Below, one piece after another: positions 40,635-48,965 of a stretch of 64,000 bases of DNA. This DNA is from an uncultured bacterium (GTDB taxonomy: Bacteria > Bacillota > Clostridia > Christensenellales > HGM11417), in the NCBI GenBank assembly GCA_905215695.1, contig CAJMQN010000001.1:186001-250000 (forward strand), in the 5' to 3' direction. A program made the translations under genes and the position numbers. Below the pieces are notes generated by a model. It made no database searches and was not told where the DNA came from. It was given only the letters and a program-made list of their open reading frames with translations. Each line of letters starts with the position of its first letter. Positions within the stretch are counted from its first letter, which is position 1.

Positions 40635-40654
40635 AAAGCGTAACGTTACGCTTT
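40635..40654. promoter_or_regulatory. LacI-type operator 2, cassette 2
   Basis: Perfect 20-base palindrome AAAGCGTAACGTTACGCTTT, centre 55 bases from operator 1 and abutting the ribosome binding site of the next gene, so a bound repressor would also block elongation. Confidence 0.85.
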
Positions 40655-40669
40655 ATGGAGGAGGAGAAA

Positions 40670-43231
40670 ATGAAAAAATTTTTGAGTGTGTTGCTGTGCA
40701 TGTCGATTGCTTTGCTTTCTCTTGCCTGCGGCGGAGACGGCGGTGAAAATTCCGGCGTTAATCCCGACCCGCCTGAACAGACAGCGCAGAGTTTAGAAAA
40801 GGATTATGTGTATATGTGGAATCAGAGCGGTGTCGGAGGCGCAGATAAAATTTTAAAATTTCAGACCGAACGATACGCTTTGGAGAGCAACGCACGTACG
40901 GGAGCGATTGAAAAAATCGGCGCCTATGTCTCCTCGGAAGAAAATATCTATGGTCGTGCGGACTTTTCCAAACTTTTGAATATTTCGTCCATGAAATATT
41001 CTCTTACACAGGGCGAGAATACGTTGACTTTCAACCGGCAGGAGGGGTATCACCGAGTCATCGAGAGCGGAAGGTATCTTCAGAGAGCAGATTATAACGC
41101 ACTCGTCAACAGTTCGGACAGGAATTGGACAGGGCGAATGGAAATTGCCGCAACTCCGGATTGGCTCGCACTGAATTACGAAGTGCATAACGGTCTCTCT
41201 TCGGAGGCGTCGGCGGATCTGCGCTTTACCATGGAATTTTCGGAAACGTTGACAGCGACCGCGGTGGGAACACGCGGGCTTACTCTGCGGAGCGGCAGCG
41301 GGCAGGGCGTGACGTTTTTGCGCAGCGATGGAGACGAGAATACGCAGATTGCCTATGAAAACGGTGTTTTGAGCGTATCGCAGGAGGGTGTTCTGATACC
41401 TTCGGGAATGTTCGCCGGCTTTGGTATTATCGTGATTCCGAGCGCAGACGCGAAGCCGGAGGATGCTGAAATTTTAGAATCGGTTGAGAGCGTATCCGTG
41501 ACGGCAATTGACCGGGAGACCGGGTCAGGGGTGCCGGTTCTTTACGATGCCCGGAGGGGAATTTATCGGGTGGATGTCAGCAATGTGGGAAAGAACATAA
41601 CGCAGAGTACGGAAATCGGGCGGAATACATATGAAAGAGTTGCGTTCAAACTCGTAAACAGCGGGACGCGCGCGGCAAGAGTTCCGTTAAGTTTTGTCAA
41701 GAGCGGAAATTTCAGTGTGACAGGAATCTCTCCGATGATTCGTGACGAAAAGACATTGGAGCCTACGGGGATTCAGGTGCAAATCAGCAAGAATTGGCAC
41801 ACAAATGGCAATGCCAATGTTGCACAAAATGATCCGTCCCGGTATTTGGAGGGGCATTGGTACAGTGGAAACACCGCGATAGAAGTGGATTCAGGTAAGG
41901 ATGTTTCCTATGAATATACTTGTGCTTACGGGAAGTGGGGCGGTGTCTATGCGGCATCGCATGCACAGCTTTGTCTCATCGGTTGGGGCGGAGCGAACAA
42001 TCTTCTTTGGGAAGAATCTGCTCTCGGAAGTTGGGGAGAAAGCATCACTTATGATCCCGATGTCGGACTCGGTAGGTCCATGATTGACGACGTGAGACCC
42101 TTTCTTGTCACCTCCGAACAGGGAGGAAACCAACAGTACAACTGGACAGGAAACGTAGGCGGCGCAAACTTTTTGGATTATTATCCGACGGCGAAACAGA
42201 GTAAAATCGTTGATCAGATGGTGACCTATCGCGCGCAGGCGCCCAATCTGACGGATGTCAATTACAACGGCGTGACCTCAGACGGCGCAATCGCTGCGGA
42301 TATCACGATCAATATGGGGCGTACCGACGACGTTGTGCGTACCTATTATACAATCAAATATACTTTTTTAAAGGACACGTCGCCCGAAAGGCTCTCCTTT
42401 TTCAAACTCTGTGCGGACGGATATGCGGACAATTCTTTCCGAAAGTATGCACTCGGCGACGAAAACGGCGCGACAGAGACAGACGTCTCCTTGAACGGAC
42501 TTTCCGTAGGCTATCAAGGGGAGGCGGTAACTTCTGCGGGAAATCAATTCTGGTTCGGACTCTATGATTCCTCCGAAGCCGTGGAAAACGGAGACGTTGC
42601 GTTTGTAGTTCGGGATTATACGGCAAAAATAAATGGCACTTCGTATGAAAAACCGTCTTACAGAATCTTTGGCACACAGGACAGCGGAAAACTTCAGCCG
42701 AGCTGTGAACTGACGCTTCCCTCGGGAATAGGTACCGTTTCCGCCGGAAGTACGGTTGAAATGATTGTAGAATATTTGGTTCTGCCGGCGGATGCAACCG
42801 CTTATTACGGAGAATCCGATTATCTGCGGTTGAATCATTTTTTCGGAACGAGCGACGCTATGTTCGACCAAGTGGACGGCGGAAAGATTTCCGTTTCGGC
42901 AAGCAAGGGACGTGTGACAGGCACCTATCCGGTTACACTGGAGAGCGAATCCGGAGAAACAGCGGTGCAATTCACTTTGACGGGCGGACTCGGATATGTT
43001 CCTGTCAGAATACGAGGGCTGAGCCATTATTCTGGATATCGTCTTCAGGTGAAACAAGGGAGTGCATGGACGGATATTGTTCAGAACGGATCGGAGAGAA
43101 ATTCAAACGATTTTTGGCAAGCTCGCTTGGATTCGCTGACCGGCAAATATGAATTGGCGTTTAATCTGAAGAATACTGTCGGAACATCTTATCAAACCGC
43201 AAATGAATACCGTTTGATTCGGATAGCGTAG
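40670..43231 (+). CDS. Large surface lipoprotein of unrecognised family
   Basis: 853 residues. Start ATG 40670 follows GGAGGAGGAG; signal peptide with lipobox LLSLAC. After a short acidic linker the protein is mostly beta-rich. Notable aromatic blocks are 'DYVYMWNQSGVGGADKILKF', 'HWYSGNTAIEVDSGKDVSYE', 'LCLIGWGGANNLLWEESALG' and 'SWGESITYDPDVGLGRSMID', then a second half with 'GNQFWFGLYDSSEAVENGDV' and a terminal Ig-like domain. I do not recognise a CAZy family. Its place as first gene of an operon with an LplB/LplC-type importer suggests a surface polysaccharide-binding protein or lyase, which is inference. Confidence 0.6.
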   Translation: MKKFLSVLLCMSIALLSLACGGDGGENSGVNPDPPEQTAQSLEKDYVYMWNQSGVGGADKILKFQTERYALESNARTGAIEKIGAYVSSEENIYGRADFSKLLNISSMKYSLTQGENTLTFNRQEGYHRVIESGRYLQRADYNALVNSSDRNWTGRMEIAATPDWLALNYEVHNGLSSEASADLRFTMEFSETLTATAVGTRGLTLRSGSGQGVTFLRSDGDENTQIAYENGVLSVSQEGVLIPSGMFAGFGIIVIPSADAKPEDAEILESVESVSVTAIDRETGSGVPVLYDARRGIYRVDVSNVGKNITQSTEIGRNTYERVAFKLVNSGTRAARVPLSFVKSGNFSVTGISPMIRDEKTLEPTGIQVQISKNWHTNGNANVAQNDPSRYLEGHWYSGNTAIEVDSGKDVSYEYTCAYGKWGGVYAASHAQLCLIGWGGANNLLWEESALGSWGESITYDPDVGLGRSMIDDVRPFLVTSEQGGNQQYNWTGNVGGANFLDYYPTAKQSKIVDQMVTYRAQAPNLTDVNYNGVTSDGAIAADITINMGRTDDVVRTYYTIKYTFLKDTSPERLSFFKLCADGYADNSFRKYALGDENGATETDVSLNGLSVGYQGEAVTSAGNQFWFGLYDSSEAVENGDVAFVVRDYTAKINGTSYEKPSYRIFGTQDSGKLQPSCELTLPSGIGTVSAGSTVEMIVEYLVLPADATAYYGESDYLRLNHFFGTSDAMFDQVDGGKISVSASKGRVTGTYPVTLESESGETAVQFTLTGGLGYVPVRIRGLSHYSGYRLQVKQGSAWTDIVQNGSERNSNDFWQARLDSLTGKYELAFNLKNTVGTSYQTANEYRLIRIA

Positions 43232-43236
43232 GAGCA

Positions 43237-44187
43237 ATGATGAATGTAGTCAAACAAATGAAATCCAAACGTTTGCGTCGATATACCGCATTTGAACGCC
43301 GTCGAAGCCGTCAAATTTTGTTCATGTGCATTCCGACCATACTAAAGACCCTTATATTCTCCTATCTTCCGATGATCGGGCTTATCATGGCTTTCCAAAA
43401 CTATATTCCCCGGCGGGGAATATTCGGGAGCGAATGGGTTGGGTTTCAGAATTTTGAATATCTGTTAAAGTCCTCAATCGCGTCAAGACTCATCTTTAAC
43501 TCAATATTCTTAAACGTGTTGTTTACCGTTTTCGGTACGATAGTGTCGCTTCTTTTGGGGCTGTTTCTCTTTGAAATCGGCAGTAAACTATTTGTGAAAA
43601 TTTCTCAGACGGTTTTGGTGTTCCCATACTTTGCGTCATGGCCGCTCGTGGGCGTTCTGCTTTCCGCGCTGATCAGTTCCGAAAACGGTATGATTACCAA
43701 ATTTATCGAATCCGCGTTTTCGGTCACGCTGAACTTTTATGCGATGCCGGAACTGTGGCGCGGGATTTTGACATTTGTCAACGTCTGGAAGGTTTCAGGG
43801 CTCTCTGCCGTTGTCTATTATGCCATTCTCATCGGTGTGGATCGCGAGATCTATGAGGCGGCGGAGATGGACGGGGCGGGTAAATTCCGCACAATGTGGA
43901 GTATATCCCTTCCGTATCTGAAACAGATGGTCATTTTAAACATCATTATGTCCTCGGTAAATGTGTTGAGGATAGACTTTAATATGATCTATTTCGTCAC
44001 GAACAACAGTGCAACGCTCTATCCGACGACCGACGTCATCGAAACTTATATGTTCCGCGCTCTGCGCACGGAGGGGGATATCAGCGTTGCTGCCGCGACG
44101 GGATTGATTCAAGGTGTAGTTGGGCTGATACTGACGCTTTTGCTGAACTGGTTGAGCAAACGTACATTGGGCGAGTCCCTGTATTGA
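43237..44187 (+). CDS. ABC permease, LplB/YteP type
   Basis: 316 residues with six membrane helices and a basic N-terminus. The LplB/YteP pattern is clear: 'LIFSYLPMIGLIMAFQNYIP', 'WVGFQNFEYLL' and EAA loop 'EIYEAAEMDGAGKFRTMWSI'. Such permeases import complex or unsaturated oligosaccharides in Bacillota. Starts at one of two tandem ATGs after AGGAG, five bases past the lipoprotein. Partners: the LplC-type permease and binding protein that follow; no ATPase gene. Confidence 0.93.
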   Translation: MMNVVKQMKSKRLRRYTAFERRRSRQILFMCIPTILKTLIFSYLPMIGLIMAFQNYIPRRGIFGSEWVGFQNFEYLLKSSIASRLIFNSIFLNVLFTVFGTIVSLLLGLFLFEIGSKLFVKISQTVLVFPYFASWPLVGVLLSALISSENGMITKFIESAFSVTLNFYAMPELWRGILTFVNVWKVSGLSAVVYYAILIGVDREIYEAAEMDGAGKFRTMWSISLPYLKQMVILNIIMSSVNVLRIDFNMIYFVTNNSATLYPTTDVIETYMFRALRTEGDISVAAATGLIQGVVGLILTLLLNWLSKRTLGESLY

Positions 44188-44200
44188 CGGAGGCGATGAC

Positions 44201-45112
44201 ATGCAAACAAAAAAGGATCGCAACCTTTCTCACAAGAGATACGCCCCTTGGGAAGCCATTCTGCTTTTTGGCGTAATCGGCATATTTATGGTGCTGATTC
44301 TCATTCCCTTTCTTCTTTTGCTTTCGGGCAGTTTTTCGGACAGCGCCGCAATTTCCGAAACAGGCGTGGGCTTTTTGCCGAAAAACTTTACGTTGGACGC
44401 CTACCGGTTTGTATTCCGGTTCCCCCAAGAAATCCTGGAATCCTATCTGATTTCAATCGTCGTAACAGTGAGCGGAACGGTTCTCAACCTTCTTCTTTGT
44501 CTGCCGGTCGCATATGCGCTTGCGAGGACAAATTTTACTTGGAAAACACCCTTGACGGTTTTCTTTGTGTTCACACTCATGTTCAATGGAGGATATGCGG
44601 CAAATTATATCCTGTTCCGCAATGTGCTGAATCTCTACGACACCTGGTGGGTGCTAATCGTGCCTCCTGCCGGCATGGTTTCGCACATGATTTTGCTCCG
44701 TGTGTTTTACGGTGCCGTACCCGAAGCGCTCTATGAGTCGGCAAGTATTGACGGCGCGAGCGAGTACCGAATTTTTCTCTCGATTGCTACGCCGCTTATT
44801 GTGACAGGAATTTCGACCGCAGCCTTTTATTCGGTGCTGTTCTATTGGAACGATCCCTTTCAGGCAATGCTGTACACTGATAACGTTGTGCCTGTGGCAT
44901 TGTATCTGACAAGAATCACGCAATATATCGAATTTCTGCGCTATGCGCAGGAGAGCGGATTCGCAGGCGTTGATCTCGGAGGAATCGCAATTCCTGAAGA
45001 AACGCTTGTCTTTGCGATTGCAATCGCAACGACAGCGCCGATGCTCTGTGTATTCGTCGCGTTTCAAAAATATTTTGTCCGGGGACTGACCGCCGGATCA
45101 GTAAAAGGATAA
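44201..45112 (+). CDS. ABC permease, LplC/YtcP type
   Basis: 303 residues, six helices, opening 'KRYAPWEAILLFGVIGIFMV', and EAA loop 'ALYESASIDGASEYRIFLSI'. The sequence ends 'FQKYFVRGLTAGSVKG', the usual LplC/YtcP C-terminus. GGAGG lies upstream and the LplB-type gene ends 13 bases before. Forms the heterodimeric channel with that protein. Confidence 0.93.
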   Translation: MQTKKDRNLSHKRYAPWEAILLFGVIGIFMVLILIPFLLLLSGSFSDSAAISETGVGFLPKNFTLDAYRFVFRFPQEILESYLISIVVTVSGTVLNLLLCLPVAYALARTNFTWKTPLTVFFVFTLMFNGGYAANYILFRNVLNLYDTWWVLIVPPAGMVSHMILLRVFYGAVPEALYESASIDGASEYRIFLSIATPLIVTGISTAAFYSVLFYWNDPFQAMLYTDNVVPVALYLTRITQYIEFLRYAQESGFAGVDLGGIAIPEETLVFAIAIATTAPMLCVFVAFQKYFVRGLTAGSVKG

Positions 45113-45124
45113 GGAGAAGAAATT

Positions 45125-46642
45125 ATGAAGTTTAGAAAGCTGTTTCTTTCAGCGGTTCTCTGTCTCGCGATGCTCCCTTTCGCAGCGGGCTGCGGTACCG
45201 TGGGCGAATTGGAGGAGGAGTTTTATGATGACGGCGAACCCTATAACCTCGTCTATTATATGTATTATAATTCTGCCAATCCCCCTCAAGATATGGATGC
45301 GGTGAATGCGCAAGTCAACCGGCTTTTACAGAGCAAACTACCCAATACGACGATTGATATCATTCCCTATATCGCTTCCGAGTACACGACCAAGGTGACA
45401 GCCGCGATCGTTGCGGGAACGCCCTTCGACATCTGTTTTACCTCTCCCGAAATCAATCCTTATCTTGTCAATGTGCAGAGAGAAGCCTTTTTGCCGGTAG
45501 AATGGATGATAAATGAATATGCGCCTGTCACAAAGGCGTCTCTGCGAGAGGAAATGGTTGCGCAGACGCGTTATAACGGGAAAAGCTATGCCGTTCTGAA
45601 CGAGCAAATCTATCCGCGCACCTATGCGGTAAACTTTAAATCCAAGGCATTGATCAAAAAATATCTCGACGAAAATTACGGCGGAATTACAACGGACGAG
45701 ATCTATACGGTGCTCAATGAAGAATTGACCGCATTCGATTTTATCAGAAACTATCTCACCTGGCTCAACGTCAACGACTATGGTCACGGCGGAACGATTC
45801 ATCAGATCGATACGGCAAGTACGTTGCAAAACTATTTCCTCTTTGACGATTTGGGAACAGGGATGGGGACTCCCGGCGTTGTGAAATGCAACGAAATCGG
45901 AGAGGACAACGGTAAATATTCGGCAACTGTCGTCAATCAGTTCGAGAGTACAGAATACGAAACGATGCTGGATTTTGTCTATGAACTCAAAGGAAAAGGG
46001 TTTTTAAATCCCAACCTCGGCGAATCAAACTATGATATTGTTGCGGAAAACAACTGGAAACCCGGTTACCTGACGGGACAAATCGGCAGGCTTGGTTCCC
46101 CAGCATACTTTACGACGTATATCATGGGGTCCATGAACGCCATCAGTAGTACGAGTCAAAATCCTGCTCGGGCTATGAAATTCCTTGAACTGTTGCGCAC
46201 CGATGTTGAACTTCACAACACCATTCAGTACGGAATAGAGGGGGAGCACTATATCTTGGACAGCGAAAACGAGAACCGCATTTCTGAATTCATCGGAACG
46301 GGTTTCAATAATGCGCAGTTTGGTTGGGGACTGGGGACGGAGTTTATTTCCTATCTTCAGCCGAACCAGCCGGATGACCTTTGGGAACAGGTGAAGACTA
46401 TCAACAGCGAGACCGAGATGAGCCCACTGATTGGATTTCAGTTTGATCCTACGCCGGTCAAACAAAAGATTGCGGATTGCCGTTCGGTATCGGCGGAGTT
46501 CATGGTGGCACTTCAGCAGGGACAATACGCAGACAAAACCGTCGCCCTTGCGGAATTCCGGCAGAGACTGAAAGAAGCCGGCTGCGATGCTGTGATTGCC
46601 GAAAAGCAAAAACAGCTGAATGAATTTTTTGCAAATAAATAA
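45125..46642 (+). CDS. Solute-binding lipoprotein, LplA-like with DUF3502 C-terminus
   Basis: 505 residues; lipobox FAAGC after the signal peptide. 'YNLVYYMYYNSANPPQDMDA' and 'NTTIDIIPYIASEYTTKVTA' begin the solute-binding fold. The C-terminal ~130 residues (from 'SEMSPLIGF'-like 'ETEMSPLIGFQFDPTPVKQK' to the end) match DUF3502, a domain typical of LplA-type binding proteins partnered with LplB/LplC. AAGGAGAAG precedes the ATG. Feeds the two permeases upstream. Confidence 0.9.
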   Translation: MKFRKLFLSAVLCLAMLPFAAGCGTVGELEEEFYDDGEPYNLVYYMYYNSANPPQDMDAVNAQVNRLLQSKLPNTTIDIIPYIASEYTTKVTAAIVAGTPFDICFTSPEINPYLVNVQREAFLPVEWMINEYAPVTKASLREEMVAQTRYNGKSYAVLNEQIYPRTYAVNFKSKALIKKYLDENYGGITTDEIYTVLNEELTAFDFIRNYLTWLNVNDYGHGGTIHQIDTASTLQNYFLFDDLGTGMGTPGVVKCNEIGEDNGKYSATVVNQFESTEYETMLDFVYELKGKGFLNPNLGESNYDIVAENNWKPGYLTGQIGRLGSPAYFTTYIMGSMNAISSTSQNPARAMKFLELLRTDVELHNTIQYGIEGEHYILDSENENRISEFIGTGFNNAQFGWGLGTEFISYLQPNQPDDLWEQVKTINSETEMSPLIGFQFDPTPVKQKIADCRSVSAEFMVALQQGQYADKTVALAEFRQRLKEAGCDAVIAEKQKQLNEFFANK

Positions 46643-46657
46643 AAAACGGAGGATAGA

Positions 46658-48949
46658 ATGATGAGAAACAAGAAAAAATTTTTGGTGTCGCTGTTGACAT
46701 CGTTAGCGCTACTGGCTGGTCTGTTTGCGGCGCTTCCGGCGTTTGCCGCGGGGACTGAATTATTCCCGAACGGCGGGTTGGAAGGCGATGGTCCCGCTTG
46801 GACCGCACAGGGAGGAACACCGACAGTGAGCACGGACGAAGCCCACGAGGGGTCAAAATCGTTGAAAATTTCCGGGCTGTGGAGTCGGATGACCCTTCGC
46901 GACGGAGACTCAAAAACGCTGTTTGATTCGGTAAAAGCAGGATTGACAGAGGGCAAGATCTATGAGTTGTCCGCGTGGATCAAGGCGGTGAAAAACAGTG
47001 GACAGGAGCAAGTCACAGGAGGTGCGCATCTTGTTCTGACAGGGCAGTCGCCGAATTATCCCACCGCTCGCGCCCATTTGTTCGGCGGAGAATATTTTTA
47101 CATATCGGATGCGGATTGGGTGCAGAAGACGAGTAAAATAGGATTCGTAAAACAATCTGACGGTACGATCGGAATCTATTCGGACGGTAAATTCGCTGCA
47201 ACGAATTTAACAGATCTTCTGAATTTCGATATTGACCTCGGATCGGGTGCAGACGGTTATTTCTATTTTGACGATGTTTCCATGACGGAGAGCAGCGCGA
47301 CGAAGAATGTCACGATTACCCTGCGGGACAATGGTGTTGCCGCGACGGGTAAGACGATTATCATTAAGGACTCTTCGGGAGCATCGATTTCGCCGCAGCC
47401 GACCATCGAAGAGAACGAAGGCGTCTATACCGTGAAGAATCTGACCTTTGCAAATCTTACGACGACTTATCTGTACGAAATCGAGGGTGTCGCAATGGCG
47501 GACGGTGTAATCGACGCGACGAAGAACGCCTTCGAGCGGGACCTCACCTCCTACAGCGCGGTCGTTACGGTTCAAGACGAATCAGGTACGCCGATTTCTG
47601 ATGCAAATGTGACCGCTACGGCGGAAAATGAGCCTGTCAGCGTTGTGAACGGCGGAGACGGGACCTATACGGTTTCGGAACTTTATTCAGACGTCGAGTT
47701 TACGGTCGGAAAGGAAGGACTGATTCCCAAGACCATAACGCTGACAGCTTCCTCTAAAACCGCGACTGTTATACTGAAACGAGAGACTGCGGCGACAGTG
47801 GTACAGGGAAGCTTGATTTCTAACGGTAATTTTGAGGAAGAGCTTGTTTCGGGAACAATGTCTCCGGGCAACTGGTTTGGCGATGCCGCAGCCTTTGCGC
47901 GCACGACGAACGACCAGCAGGACGGGAAATACGGACTGTTTTTGAATGGCAGCGAGGTTGCTTACCGCCTGGACGCTGCGCAGATTGCGGTGGACGGGAG
48001 CAAGACCTATGTGCTTACAGGTGCGTTTCAGAGTGACCTTGCCGGAACAGTGACCGCCGCTCTTCGTATTACGGGCACGGACGGAAACAATTACTGTTAT
48101 CCCCGGCAAACCATTTTTACGGATTCTTTGACGGCAGACTTCAAAGCTCTTCGCGCGGCGTTTGGCGTAGAGTATGATGAAATCGAAAAGACCTTGACCT
48201 TTGTCGTGGACGGAGAAAGGACGGCGTTCGAAGGTACTGTGGACAGCATCGCGGCAATCGATTTTGTCTTTGCGTCCGAAAGCGGAAAACCCGTCTATAT
48301 CGATAACCTGTTCTGCCTTGAATCCTATGACCTGCAATTTACGGTGCGGGACGGCGGAACGGAAATTACTTCGGGCGTAACCTTTGCAGTGGAAGGATAT
48401 GACGGCAAGGTTTGGGATGTCGCCCCGGTCTATTCGGAAGGAAAGTGGAGGATTCCCGACGCCTGCGGCGTGGTAAAGGTGACGGCTACGGTGGGCACAA
48501 AGACGCTTCCGACGGCAGTGTTTGACGCAAAGAACCCTTCCGCCGTCATTGAATCGGGATTCGATCTCACTGTGAATTTAAAGGATGCCTACGGCAACGC
48601 GCTCTCGGGCGCGACCATTGTCGCCAAGAAAGGCGCGACCGAACTCTTTACTTTGACGGACAACGGGGACGGTAGCTACAGCTATTCGGGGGCATCGGGT
48701 AGTTTTAACCTGTATGTCACGTTGGAGGGACACACCTTCTCGGTGGAACGCAATGTCGATTCTTCTCGCGCGACGGTCACGATTACCGCGACGTCTTCAC
48801 CGGAAAACGGCGACAAGGAGAATGACAATAAGACCGGCTGTGCCTGTGGTGCGGTTTCTGGAGATTTCGGAACAACTGCCGGCGGTCTGCTGTTGATTGG
48901 ATTGGCCGCAGTCGTCTGGAGCTTATTTGGAAAGAAACAAAAAAATTAA
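46658..48949 (+). CDS. Secreted carbohydrate-binding surface protein with Cys-rich C-terminal anchor
   Basis: 763 residues. Signal peptide (LLTSLALLAGLFAALPAFAA). Two CBM4/9-like sandwiches, at ~30-205 ('ELFPNGGLEGDGPAWTAQGG') and ~380-550 ('GSLISNGNFEEELVSGTMSP'), alternate with carboxypeptidase-regulatory-like or SpaA-like modules ('AVVTVQDESGTPISDANVTA', 'LTVNLKDAYGNALSGATIVA'). The C-terminus is TGCACG, a Gly-rich hydrophobic helix and KKQKN, the same three-part anchor as in the gene at 13691. GGAGGA precedes ATG 46658. As part of cassette 2 it probably holds substrate at the surface; no catalytic domain is visible. Confidence 0.8.
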   Translation: MMRNKKKFLVSLLTSLALLAGLFAALPAFAAGTELFPNGGLEGDGPAWTAQGGTPTVSTDEAHEGSKSLKISGLWSRMTLRDGDSKTLFDSVKAGLTEGKIYELSAWIKAVKNSGQEQVTGGAHLVLTGQSPNYPTARAHLFGGEYFYISDADWVQKTSKIGFVKQSDGTIGIYSDGKFAATNLTDLLNFDIDLGSGADGYFYFDDVSMTESSATKNVTITLRDNGVAATGKTIIIKDSSGASISPQPTIEENEGVYTVKNLTFANLTTTYLYEIEGVAMADGVIDATKNAFERDLTSYSAVVTVQDESGTPISDANVTATAENEPVSVVNGGDGTYTVSELYSDVEFTVGKEGLIPKTITLTASSKTATVILKRETAATVVQGSLISNGNFEEELVSGTMSPGNWFGDAAAFARTTNDQQDGKYGLFLNGSEVAYRLDAAQIAVDGSKTYVLTGAFQSDLAGTVTAALRITGTDGNNYCYPRQTIFTDSLTADFKALRAAFGVEYDEIEKTLTFVVDGERTAFEGTVDSIAAIDFVFASESGKPVYIDNLFCLESYDLQFTVRDGGTEITSGVTFAVEGYDGKVWDVAPVYSEGKWRIPDACGVVKVTATVGTKTLPTAVFDAKNPSAVIESGFDLTVNLKDAYGNALSGATIVAKKGATELFTLTDNGDGSYSYSGASGSFNLYVTLEGHTFSVERNVDSSRATVTITATSSPENGDKENDNKTGCACGAVSGDFGTTAGGLLLIGLAAVVWSLFGKKQKN

Positions 48950-48965
48950 AGGGTAATCACGGGAC

